Source: an uncultured Clostridia bacterium (GTDB lineage Bacteria; Bacillota; Clostridia; Oscillospirales; Ruminococcaceae). Taken from it: a stretch of 50,454 nucleotides of DNA. The stretch is taken from contig CANRFB010000013.1 of NCBI GenBank assembly GCA_947629785.1, positions 1-50,454 of the forward strand. The letters are read 5' to 3'. The translations under genes were made by a program, and so were the position numbers. The notes under the pieces are model-generated. The model was not told where the DNA came from, did not search any database, and was given only the letters and a program-made list of their open reading frames with translations. This document shows positions 22,757 through 29,754 of this stretch, piece after piece (positions within the stretch are counted from its first letter, which is position 1; each line of letters starts with the position of its first letter).

Positions 22757-23677
22757 TTATACAATAATTGACACTTTTTGTTCTTCATAGGGAATAGGCG
22801 GCATAGTTTCTTTCGGTTCGGTAGGCGCCGTGGAAACGGCGGAAGTTTCTTCCTTTTCTTTCTCCTGTTCCTCGAAAGGACCGCGCATTTTCACCGCCTT
22901 GCCGTTTTCGTCAAGCCAGCCCTGTTTCTCGAAGTATTCTTCCAGACAGAGACCGCTGTTCTTTATTTCGTTTGCGTAATAAAGACCCACGAAGCGGTAA
23001 TGCCACGGTTCGTAAATGATTCCGGTAACGTCCTGTTTGCCCTTTGGGTATCTGAGGATAAATCCGTATTCCGCGGCGTGTTCGTTCAGCCATCTGAAAG
23101 CGTCGGTGTTTTCAAAGCCGTCGTCGTCCATGCTCTGGTATTCCTCGCACATGATGTCGAGAGCGAGACCCGCGTTGTGTTCGCTTTCGCCGGGGAGGGC
23201 GACTTCCGCTAAAGTGTCGGCGTAGGCTTCATCGTAAGTCATTCCGCGGTTATCCATTCTGTCCTGAACGCTGTTGTCGAAATTCTGCTGCTGATATTCA
23301 ATAGTACGGTAAGCCGATACCACCAGCAGGTCAATGCCGTCCTCTTTCGCGTCGTCTATCATTCTTTCCAGATAATCCGCGGCGCGGACGTCAAGGTAGT
23401 ATTCTCTCCAGCTTTCAAATACCACCTCTGTTTCTATCATATTGTCGTAATCCTTCGGCAGAGGATTGTTCTTGTTCACAAGGAACATAGCCCACTTATT
23501 ATCTATATTCTCGTCCTCCTCGGGTTCGGTCACGGCTGAAGTCGTCACTGCGGAAACGGTCGTTCCGGTTGTTTCGGAAACTTCCGCGGACTCCCCGTCC
23601 CTGTTTCTGAAAACAAAATTCGTCAGCACGAAAGCAAGCGCTATCAGCAGTGCCGTTATAATTGCTAAATATTTCAC
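22757..23677 (-). CDS. VanY-type M15 D-alanyl-D-alanine carboxypeptidase, membrane anchored
   Basis: A 306-aa peptidase with a signal anchor at residues 3-23, a Ser/Thr-rich linker, and an M15B domain: SAYRTIEYQQ, the zinc motif SEHNAGLALD (His167, Asp174) and EPWHYR (Glu223, His226). It trims terminal D-Ala from peptidoglycan stem peptides outside the membrane. A Pro/Thr/Glu-rich tail ends the protein. The start is GTG with AAAGGAGAG ten bases upstream. No vancomycin-resistance genes are nearby, so a housekeeping role is likely. Confidence 0.9.
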   Translation of the reverse strand: MKYLAIITALLIALAFVLTNFVFRNRDGESAEVSETTGTTVSAVTTSAVTEPEEDENIDNKWAMFLVNKNNPLPKDYDNMIETEVVFESWREYYLDVRAADYLERMIDDAKEDGIDLLVVSAYRTIEYQQQNFDNSVQDRMDNRGMTYDEAYADTLAEVALPGESEHNAGLALDIMCEEYQSMDDDGFENTDAFRWLNEHAAEYGFILRYPKGKQDVTGIIYEPWHYRFVGLYYANEIKNSGLCLEEYFEKQGWLDENGKAVKMRGPFEEQEKEKEETSAVSTAPTEPKETMPPIPYEEQKVSIIV

Positions 23678-23731
23678 GTTCTTTACTCTCCTTTGTTTTT
23701 GTGTTCCTGTTCGTATACTTATACTTTATTA

Positions 23732-23760
23732 ATTATACCATTAAAAAATATCTTTTTCAA
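23732..23760 (-). promoter_or_regulatory. Promoter of the M15 peptidase gene
   Basis: TTGAAA (23760-23755) and TATAAT (23737-23732) on the minus strand are 17 bases apart. The left inverted repeat of the island starts about 40 bases upstream. Confidence 0.7.
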
Positions 23761-23798
23761 CACATAATGTAAATTTTTCAAAAACGCTGATCTTTAAT

Positions 23799-23892
23799 AA
23801 AAAAGCGCAAAAAGAGTGGAGATATGATTTTCAGAATAGTTTGCCTGCACGGTTATATGGGAATTTTGCCCGACAAAAATTTCTCTGATACC
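23799..23892 (+). repeat. Left inverted repeat of the island
   Basis: It opens with AAAAAAGCGCAAAAAGAG and TGGAGA, and closes with GCCCGACAAAAAT then TTCTCTGATAC. Against the reverse complement of the right end, the first 24 positions match at 23, the last 49 at 40, and the middle is diverged; one indel is needed. Confidence 0.7.
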
Positions 23893-23899
23893 CCCCGCG

Positions 23900-24277
23900 C
23901 TATGCTATCGCATAAGAACTTCTGCCTATCGGCAATTAAAACTTTTGCTATCGCATAAAGCCTGCTGCCTATCGGCAATAATTGCCGGTCGCGGGGCGAC
24001 CGGCGATGGTGTTTAAAAAAGAAAAAAGGTTAAAGTAAAGGGGAAATGCCTGCAAAACAAGAAATATTTCCGGTACATGACCGACATCACGTTCTGACAT
24101 TTTTATTATGACACGACGACATGACAGCATGACCGACATCACGTTCTGACAGTTGATTTGGCGGGTCTCCCGGCAGTTCCCTGTATCTGCAGAGAGGCTT
24201 GCCGGTTGCGGGCAACCGGCAATACCCTTTAAAATGGCATATAGATTAAGAGAAGGAAAAATGCCTGCTTAAAAAAC
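23900..24277 (+). other. Gene-free stretch with short dyads and 24-bp direct repeats
   Basis: No coding frame of note. TGCC-TATC-GGCA dyads occur twice before 24000, with two TGC-TATC-GCA variants between or beside them, then GCCGGTCGC-GGG-GCGACCGGC near 23985-24005. A 24-bp sequence containing GACCGACATCACGTTC occurs at 24076-24099 and again at 24128-24151. TTGCCGGTTGCGGGCAACCGGCAA forms another hairpin near 24200. Confidence 0.6.
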
Positions 24278-25390
24278 GAAAGGAGTGTTGCCTATCGGCA
24301 AATCAAAATAACCCACTATAACCATATAACACTTTAAAAATATAACCCAATAAAATAAAAAATGAAAGGGGTGTTGCCTATCGGCAGCTCAAAGTAACTA
24401 ACGGACATCATGTAAAACATTATTATATATGACATCATGCCCGACAGAGTGAGTGACATTAAACTGTGACATCACGACTGACAAACACATTCCGACATCT
24501 TGACTGACATCAACGGATACCTGCGGTGTGAACCGTGCCGCAAGGTCGGTTTCACGCCGCAGGCTGACAGAATCAAATACTTAATTTGCTAACCCGGTAA
24601 TCTTCATAGATTACGTCCTTTTACGGACACTGCAGGGTTTCTCGGCAGTTCCTGCCGAGAAACGTCTTGCATTTTGGCAGGGGTTAGTGCTTGCGCACTA
24701 ACGTTACAGTTATAAAATGAAAGAAAAAATGAAAGGGGGCTTGCCTATCGGCAAATCAAAATAACCCACTATAACCATATAACACTTTAAAAATATAACC
24801 CAATAAAATAAAAAATGAAAGGGGGTTTGCCTATCGGCAGCTCAAAGTAACTAACGGACATCATGTTCTGACATTTTATATATGACATCATGCCCGACAA
24901 AACACATTTGCTAATTATTAAACCCCGGTAATCTTCATAGATTACGTCCTTTTACGGACACTGCAGCGTTTCTCGGCAGTTCCTGCCGAGAAACGTCTTG
25001 CATTTTGGCAGGGGTTAGCGCTTGCGCGCTAACGATACAGTTATAAAATGAAAGAAAAATGAAAGGGGGCTTGCCTATCGGCAGCTCAAAGTAACTAACG
25101 GACATCATGTTCTGACATTTTTATATGACATCATGCCCGACAGAGTGAGTGACATTAAACTGTGACACCACGACTGACAAACACATTCCGACATCTTGAC
25201 TGACATCAACGGATATCTGCGGTGTGGACCGTGCCGCAAGGTCGGTTTCACGCCGCAGGCTGACAGAATCAAATACTTAATTTGCTGATCCGGTAATCTT
25301 CATAGATTACGTCCTTTTAAGGACACGGCAGAGTTTTCCGGCAGGTCTCAGTATCTGTCGGGAGGCTTTCTCGCCTTAACAAAGTAAAAA
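24278..25390 (+). repeat. Noncoding array of structured repeat units
   Basis: Three units (about 24361-24730, 24815-25058, 25059-25390) share the same order of elements: TGCCTATCGGCA dyad, GACATCA-type motifs, a 44-base hairpin CCTGCGGTGTGAACCG...CACGCCGCAGG, GTAATCT-TCAT-AGATTAC, GTTTCTCGGCAG-TTC-CTGCCGAGAAAC and GTTAGTGC-TTGC-GCACTAAC. Unit 2 lacks the 44-base hairpin, and the third unit diverges at its end. An 80-base AT-rich block is repeated at 24278-24360 and 24731-24814. Each unit starts with an 11-codon frame MKG(V/G)LPIG(S/K)SK-stop. Confidence 0.75.
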
Positions 25391-25433
25391 ATGAAAGGGG
25401 TGTTGCCTATCGGCAGCTCAAATTTACCTGTTA

Positions 25434-25600
25434 ACAAATTCAATTTTACAAACCAATTCGATAATGAAAGAGTGATCGCTATGCAAAAAACAAATTTTAC
25501 AAACCAATTCGATAATGAAAGGATGATCGCTATGCAAAAAACAAATTTTACAAACCAATCCAATAATGAAAGGATGATCGCTATGCAAAAAATAAATTTT
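25434..25600 (+). repeat. 51-bp tandem repeat carrying a ribosome site and ATG
   Basis: Three near-identical 51-bp units plus a partial one. Each holds AAAGAG or AAAGGA, then GATCGCT and ATGCAAAAA, so three in-frame starts (25481, 25532, 25583) each have their own ribosome site. The unit length is 17 codons, so gain or loss of a unit keeps the frame. Confidence 0.85.
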
Positions 25601-26311
25601 AAAAATCTTGTAAGGAACCATGAGGAGATCAGACAAACCATTGAGGCACTGAAAAGTGTACCTCCCGCATACATACCCTACTTGGCATATGAACCATATG
25701 ATATGATCGAAAAATTGGAGTACTTCCCCGACAGTACATTTGAAATGATATGTATGGAGCGGGAAAACGTCATTAAATCGGAATATTACGAATACAACGG
25801 CAAGCCGAGGTATGACGATGACGGTATCTGCTATGAACTCAGGTCATTATTGAGAAGAATAGGCGAGGGTATCATGTATACCAATGGATGTTCTGTTATT
25901 TATAATGTGAAACCATACAGCAGCAGATCAACGGCTGTTATGGACAGCTTTATGAGAATAGGCATACATGATTACATGGATACAATGTCCGAACTTATGG
26001 GAGATAAAGACCCGTTCCTGAGAGAAATAAGCAGTATCGGTGCAAATGCCGTTTTCGAGGCTATGGGAACAGATACGAGAGTCGCAGATGATGCAAAGCT
26101 GCATCGTTCCGATGTTTTCAGGCAGTTGGGAAATGACGTTTCCTTGGGCGATCTGCTGTATGCGGCTCTTGAGGTTTTAGATCACGCTCGCGGAGTTACG
26201 CTCAGCAACTCGCAGCACCCGACCGATGAACTTATAAAAGCATCATGGTTATTGAGTTCGGTACTGTTTGACCCTGTTGCAGCATTTTCCGATAACTATA
26301 TGACAACATAA
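25481..26311 (+). CDS. Unknown protein A of the island (paralog of protein C)
   Basis: A soluble, acidic protein of up to 276 aa with no family I recognise. The N-terminus is the 17-residue repeat MQKTNFTNQFDNERMIA (two full copies from this start); the core begins at the third ATG (25583, MQKINFKNLVRNHEE). Its second half resembles protein C: FMRIGIHDYMDTMSELMG matches FMRINVNDYIYTVNELLG, and SLGDLLYAALEVLDHAR with LLSSVLFDPVAA matches IGDVLYAAQQTMNKAR with LLTSILFDPLAA. The open frame reaches back to 25391 through a leader dyad. The true start is uncertain. Confidence 0.7.
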   Translation: MQKTNFTNQFDNERMIAMQKTNFTNQSNNERMIAMQKINFKNLVRNHEEIRQTIEALKSVPPAYIPYLAYEPYDMIEKLEYFPDSTFEMICMERENVIKSEYYEYNGKPRYDDDGICYELRSLLRRIGEGIMYTNGCSVIYNVKPYSSRSTAVMDSFMRIGIHDYMDTMSELMGDKDPFLREISSIGANAVFEAMGTDTRVADDAKLHRSDVFRQLGNDVSLGDLLYAALEVLDHARGVTLSNSQHPTDELIKASWLLSSVLFDPVAAFSDNYMTT

Positions 26312-26330
26312 CAAATTAACAAAATAAAAA

Positions 26331-26550
26331 ATGAAAGGGGGCTTGCCTATCGGCAGATCCAAGTAATTAACGGACATCATGTAAAACATTATTATATATG
26401 ACATCATGCCCGACAGAGTGAGTGACATTAAATAATGACATCCTGACTGACATCAGCGGATACCTGCGGTGTGAACCGACCTTGTGGTACGGTTTCACAC
26501 CGCAGGCTGACAGAATCAAAACTTATTATTCTGAAATCAAGGAGGTAATG
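26331..26550 (+). promoter_or_regulatory. Structured leader of the island operon
   Basis: A further copy of the repeat unit: the 11-codon frame MKGGLPIGRSK-stop (26331-26366), GACATCA motifs, and the hairpin CCTGCGGTGTGAACCG...CGGTTTCACACCGCAGG at 26463-26506. It ends in GGAGGT before protein B. Compared with the units at 24520 and 25216, stem positions vary but stay paired (T-A against T-G). Here the unit sits directly before genes, which suggests a regulatory RNA leader. Confidence 0.6.
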
Positions 26551-26553
26551 TCC

Positions 26554-26907
26554 ATGAATTTACGTGACATAAAATCAAAGAATGACGACCCGTCTATACG
26601 CGACCATACGCTTATATCAAAGGTGATCAACGACCTGCTGAAACTGCCGGTAAGCTCTGTTTATGCCGGCGTGGGCGATAACAGAGAGTACAAAAGCTAT
26701 AACAGTTTCGGCGATATACTGTACAATGATGAATACCACGATATGGGCAGTATGGCGGATCTTATGCGTGACATATGCGCATATCTGTCCAAGAATAACC
26801 ATTCAGAATGGGACACCGACATAAACGTCTGCACCAACCAGAATGACTGCACATACTTCCTGTTCTCATGGTTTTTGCAGATGGACAGCGACATCATACT
26901 TACATGA
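26554..26907 (+). CDS. Unknown protein B of the island
   Basis: A 117-aa protein, MNLRDIKSKNDDPSIRDHTL at the start, with a Cys/Asn/Asp-rich end. GGAGGT lies seven bases before the ATG at 26554; earlier in-frame ATGs lie in the leader hairpin. No signal peptide or membrane helix. A stretch DILYNDEYHDMGSMADLMRD weakly recalls the middle of protein A. It is the first gene of a four-gene operon. I do not recognise a family. Confidence 0.7.
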   Translation: MNLRDIKSKNDDPSIRDHTLISKVINDLLKLPVSSVYAGVGDNREYKSYNSFGDILYNDEYHDMGSMADLMRDICAYLSKNNHSEWDTDINVCTNQNDCTYFLFSWFLQMDSDIILT

Positions 26908-26923
26908 AAGTGAGGTAATGCTT

Positions 26924-27547
26924 ATGCAGACCAATATTGAAAAACTTATGGAAAAACTCCGGACAGAGTCCAATGCCAAGCACATTGTGAATATGTTCAT
27001 GCGCATAAATGTCAATGACTACATTTACACGGTCAATGAACTTCTTGGGGCATCAAGTCCGTTCCGACAAATTATCACGAATACGGAATCTGATATTATA
27101 TCATCATTATTTGATCCTATGCCTGCCGCAGCCGCTTCGCCGGCTGCGGATCGCTGTTCACCGCCCGAAAATCATACGGAATTTTCCGAACCCGACGATG
27201 ATGACTATTATTGCGATTATGATCTGCTTTTTGATGATGATGACGACTTTGATGACGATGATGACAATGTATACCACCCGACCACGGAAGCCTCATTCTG
27301 GCAGATGAGACTGCGGGGAGGTGAAAAAACCATTGGCGATGTGCTGTATGCGGCACAGCAGACAATGAATAAGGCCCGTGAAAAATACACGGACAAATAC
27401 AGGAAAAATCATGATTTTTCCGTCGTTTTTGACGAATTCCTGAAAGTAGGCTCTCTGCTCACTTCAATACTGTTCGATCCGCTTGCAGCGATCGCCATAA
27501 ACAATCAAAACAACGCCAACAACATAACAGAAAGGACTGATGTGTAA
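26924..27547 (+). CDS. Unknown protein C of the island, with acidic linker
   Basis: A 207-aa protein whose start at 26924 has GAGGT seven bases upstream, the same geometry as protein B. An N-terminal domain (FMRINVNDYIYTVNELLG, PFRQII) and a C-terminal domain (IGDVLYAAQQTMNKAREKY, LLTSILFDPLAA) are joined by a Pro/Ser linker and an extreme Asp run (DDDDYYCDYDLL and FDDDDDFDDDDDN). Both domains align with protein A, so the two are paralogs in which the linker differs. Its stop codon TAA overlaps the ATG of the protease gene. Function unknown. Confidence 0.75.
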   Translation: MQTNIEKLMEKLRTESNAKHIVNMFMRINVNDYIYTVNELLGASSPFRQIITNTESDIISSLFDPMPAAAASPAADRCSPPENHTEFSEPDDDDYYCDYDLLFDDDDDFDDDDDNVYHPTTEASFWQMRLRGGEKTIGDVLYAAQQTMNKAREKYTDKYRKNHDFSVVFDEFLKVGSLLTSILFDPLAAIAINNQNNANNITERTDV

Positions 27548-28149
27548 TGATGAATACAAACATCTTAAAGGAAAGCTCAAGAGGTGTTCAGCCGATAAGC
27601 ATTTCCGACATTCATTTCCGGAACAGAGTGATCTTCTTCACCGATGACGTAACTCCGACGTCCATGGAACGGCTCATTTCGCAGCTTCTGTTCCTTGAAA
27701 GCGAAGCTCCCGGCGAACCCGTTACCCTTATAATCAACAGCCCCGGAGGCGATGTAGAATCGGGCTTCGCGGCTGTTGACGTAATTGAGGGTATGACTTC
27801 GCCGCTTACTACCGTATGCACGGGAATTGCCGCGTCTATGGGCGCGATACTGTTCCTTGCGGGCAGTTCGAGAATAATCACACCCCATTCTAAACTGCTT
27901 ATCCATGACCCCAGCTACGGCGCGGGAAATCTTTCGGGAGTGAAACCTCTTAACATCAAAGAGGATCTGGACAGGCTCATGGCTGTGCGTTCCGAGCTTG
28001 CAGAGTACATCTCCAAACGCACCGGACAGCCCAAGGACGACGTTCTTGAACTCACCAAGACCGATTACTGGATGTCCGCAAACAAAGCCCTGAAATTCGG
28101 TGCTGCCACCGAGATCAGGAGATTCGTATTACCCGCCGACGAACAATAA
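27547..28149 (+). CDS. ClpP-fold serine protease
   Basis: A 200-aa ClpP/S14-family protease. Catalytic residues appear intact: Ser in GIAASMGAIL, His in LLIHDPS and Asp in TKTDYWMSANKAL. The INSPGGDVESG oxyanion strand is present. It is as long as housekeeping ClpP but differs in the N-terminal loop and lacks the usual YGLID end (here FGAATEI). It begins within the stop codon of protein C, and no Clp ATPase is adjacent, so it may use a cellular Clp/Lon ATPase or the ATPase gene that follows. Phage head-maturation proteases of this fold are an alternative, but no phage genes are present. Confidence 0.88.
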   Translation: MMNTNILKESSRGVQPISISDIHFRNRVIFFTDDVTPTSMERLISQLLFLESEAPGEPVTLIINSPGGDVESGFAAVDVIEGMTSPLTTVCTGIAASMGAILFLAGSSRIITPHSKLLIHDPSYGAGNLSGVKPLNIKEDLDRLMAVRSELAEYISKRTGQPKDDVLELTKTDYWMSANKALKFGAATEIRRFVLPADEQ

Positions 28150-28162
28150 AGGAGGAATTGCC

Positions 28163-29461
28163 ATGATGAAAACAATTTACATGAACAAAAGACTTATTAC
28201 AGAAGATTTTATTGTCAGCAATGACACCCGCAAGACCGGACTTAACAACAACGACCTTGTAATAGGCGTTTCCGGCGCGGGAAAAACAGGTTCGTACGTT
28301 ATTCCTAACATACTCAATACCGAGGACAGCTTTGTTGTCACGGACACAAAGTCCAATCTTTACAGAAATTACAGAAAGTCCCTTGAAAACAGGGGCTTTT
28401 CTGTATACAACATTGACCTTATCGACCCTGCAAACAGCATGGGTTACGACCCTCTTGACTATGTTGAAACTACTATGGTAAACGGCAGTATAAAATATTC
28501 CGAAAGGGATATTCTGTCAATTTCGACCGCTATATGTCCCACAACAGCCCATGACGACGCGTTCTGGCTGAATCAGGCAAGGACGTTTATATGCTGTCTT
28601 ATAACCTATGTCCTTGAGAATTTCGAGGGGGAAGAAAGGAATCTTGCCTCTGTGGCTGACCTTTTCAAAATATCGGGAGCGGCTGTACACAAGTATTTTA
28701 CCATACCTTTCCTTGATGAATACAGCGTTACAAACCCTGATTCCTATGCCACAAGATGCTATGAACTTCTAAAACCCGGATTCCGCAGTGATAAGACATG
28801 GGGCTGCATTGAACTTTTTGTTGCAAATGCTCTGCGCTGCTTCGACTTCGACAGTGCGCGGAAAATGCTTTCCATGCCCAAAACTTTCCGCTTTGAAAAT
28901 CTCGGAACGGAAAGGTGCGCGCTCTTCATCAATGTCAGCGACACCGACAGATGCCTTGACCCTATTGTGAATGTCTTTTATACACAGATATTCCAGACGC
29001 TTTGCAAAGTTGCCGACAACAGTCCCGACAGCAGACTGCCTGTTCCTGTCAGGGTAATTCTTGATGATTTTGCGGCAGGCACGGTAATACCCGATTTTGA
29101 TAAGCTTATCAGCGTTATCCGAAGCAGGGATATTTACACCAGCATTATCCTGCAAAGCATTTCACAGCTTGATTCGATATACTCCGCTTCTCAGAAATGG
29201 TCTATCGTAAACAACTGTGATACCATACTGTATCTGGGCGGTACGGACCTTACCACCATAGATTATCTTGCCGAACGTATACGCAAGCCCTCCGACGAGG
29301 TAATGGCTCTTGAACTTGATAAGGCGTATGTTATCCAGCGCGGCATGAAATCCGCACGCAAAGTCACCAAAACCAAGCCTTACACCATTAAGGAAAATTA
29401 CATTTCCCAGTGGGAACGTTACAACTTGCCCAATGCCTCGTCCGACATATTTTCCCGCTAA
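28163..29461 (+). CDS. VirD4/TraG-like ATPase (coupling-protein family), no membrane domain
   Basis: A 432-aa P-loop ATPase of the TraG/VirD4 family. Walker A is GVSGAGKT (35-42). A Walker-B-like strand reads VRVILDDFAAG (297-306), with Asp where coupling proteins usually have Glu. DTKSNLYRNY and SIILQSISQLDSIY are further family features. The N-terminal membrane helices of conjugative coupling proteins are missing. The start at 28163 follows AAAGGAGGA, 13 bases after the protease stop. With no relaxase, VirB4 or VirB6 nearby, it is either a stranded mobilisation gene or the motor of a different system. Confidence 0.85.
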   Translation: MMKTIYMNKRLITEDFIVSNDTRKTGLNNNDLVIGVSGAGKTGSYVIPNILNTEDSFVVTDTKSNLYRNYRKSLENRGFSVYNIDLIDPANSMGYDPLDYVETTMVNGSIKYSERDILSISTAICPTTAHDDAFWLNQARTFICCLITYVLENFEGEERNLASVADLFKISGAAVHKYFTIPFLDEYSVTNPDSYATRCYELLKPGFRSDKTWGCIELFVANALRCFDFDSARKMLSMPKTFRFENLGTERCALFINVSDTDRCLDPIVNVFYTQIFQTLCKVADNSPDSRLPVPVRVILDDFAAGTVIPDFDKLISVIRSRDIYTSIILQSISQLDSIYSASQKWSIVNNCDTILYLGGTDLTTIDYLAERIRKPSDEVMALELDKAYVIQRGMKSARKVTKTKPYTIKENYISQWERYNLPNASSDIFSR

Positions 29462-29482
29462 AATGCGGCATACGCAATACGA

Positions 29483-29522
29483 AGTCCGCACGGAACCTAA
29501 CCGTTCCGTGCGGACTTTTTTT
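29483..29522 (+). terminator. Strong intrinsic terminator of the island operon
   Basis: AGTCCGCACGGAA and TTCCGTGCGGACT form a long GC-rich stem, followed by a run of seven T. It ends the operon 22 bases after the ATPase gene. Confidence 0.92.
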
Positions 29523-29529
29523 ACAAATC

Positions 29530-29601
29530 TGCCATAGGCAAAAGAACTGATTCCCCTATGGGGAAAGTATAAATTAAGCGCCCTATGGGCGCTAAGGCGG
29601 C
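29530..29601 (+). repeat. Three dyads with TAT-type loops near the right end
   Basis: TGCC-ATA-GGCA, TTCCCC-TAT-GGGGAA and AGCGCCC-TAT-GGGCGCT follow one another. Loops are alike while stems differ, as in the TGCC-TATC-GGCA and TGC-TATC-GCA dyads at the left end of the island. Confidence 0.6.
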
Positions 29602-29693
29602 GTATCAGAAACATTTTTGTCGGGCGAAATCTTCATAGAACCGCGCAGGTATGCGTTTTAAAAAAATTGTCTCCACTCTTTTTGCACTTTTTT
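29602..29693 (-). repeat. Right inverted repeat of the island
   Basis: It is the counterpart of 23799-23892 in opposite orientation. It begins GTATCAGAAACATTTTTGTC and ends TCTCCACTCTTTTTGCACTT followed by a T-run. Confidence 0.7.
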
Positions 29694-29713
29694 CAGAGAA
29701 AAAACCATTTTGC

Positions 29714-29754
29714 AAAATCCGCAGGTCACTATTAAGTCCCCTGCGGATTTTTTT
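29714..29754. terminator. Bidirectional terminator at the MATE 3' end
   Basis: AAAATCCGCAGG and CCTGCGGATTTT flank a 14-base loop and are followed by a T-run on the plus strand. The MATE stop codon overlaps it. Confidence 0.8.

Larger units (their letters stand above)
23799..29693. mobile_element. Island bounded by long imperfect inverted repeats
   Basis: The two ends (23799-23892 and 29602-29693) align as inverted repeats along their whole length. Inside are a 1.5-kb noncoding hairpin array, three unrecognised protein genes, a ClpP-like protease and a VirD4-like ATPase. No transposase, integrase or relaxase is visible, so mobility is inferred from the ends and from composition unlike the neighbours. 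The flanks are a peptidase gene and a MATE gene, both ordinary. Confidence 0.5.

Noticed and set aside
22757-23677. Vancomycin-resistance VanY
   Set aside because: The family matches, but no vanR/S/H/A/X-type gene is nearby, so resistance is not supported.
24060-25390. CRISPR array
   Set aside because: Repeats are of unequal length and spacing, contain several different hairpins, and there are no spacers of constant size or cas genes.
25348-25674. Minus-strand 108-codon frame with repeated hydrophobic blocks resembling membrane helices
   Set aside because: It is the complement of the 51-bp tandem repeat at the start of protein A; the periodic hydrophobicity comes from that repeat and there is no ribosome site.
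27547-28149. Phage head-maturation protease
   Set aside because: No portal, terminase or capsid gene nearby; the neighbours are unknown proteins and a VirD4-like ATPase.
23799-29693. Retron, diversity-generating element or ordinary transposon
   Set aside because: No reverse transcriptase, transposase or integrase frame is visible anywhere in the island.
23799-29693. Complete integrative conjugative element
   Set aside because: Only a VirD4-like ATPase without membrane helices is present; relaxase, VirB4, VirB6 and integrase are missing.
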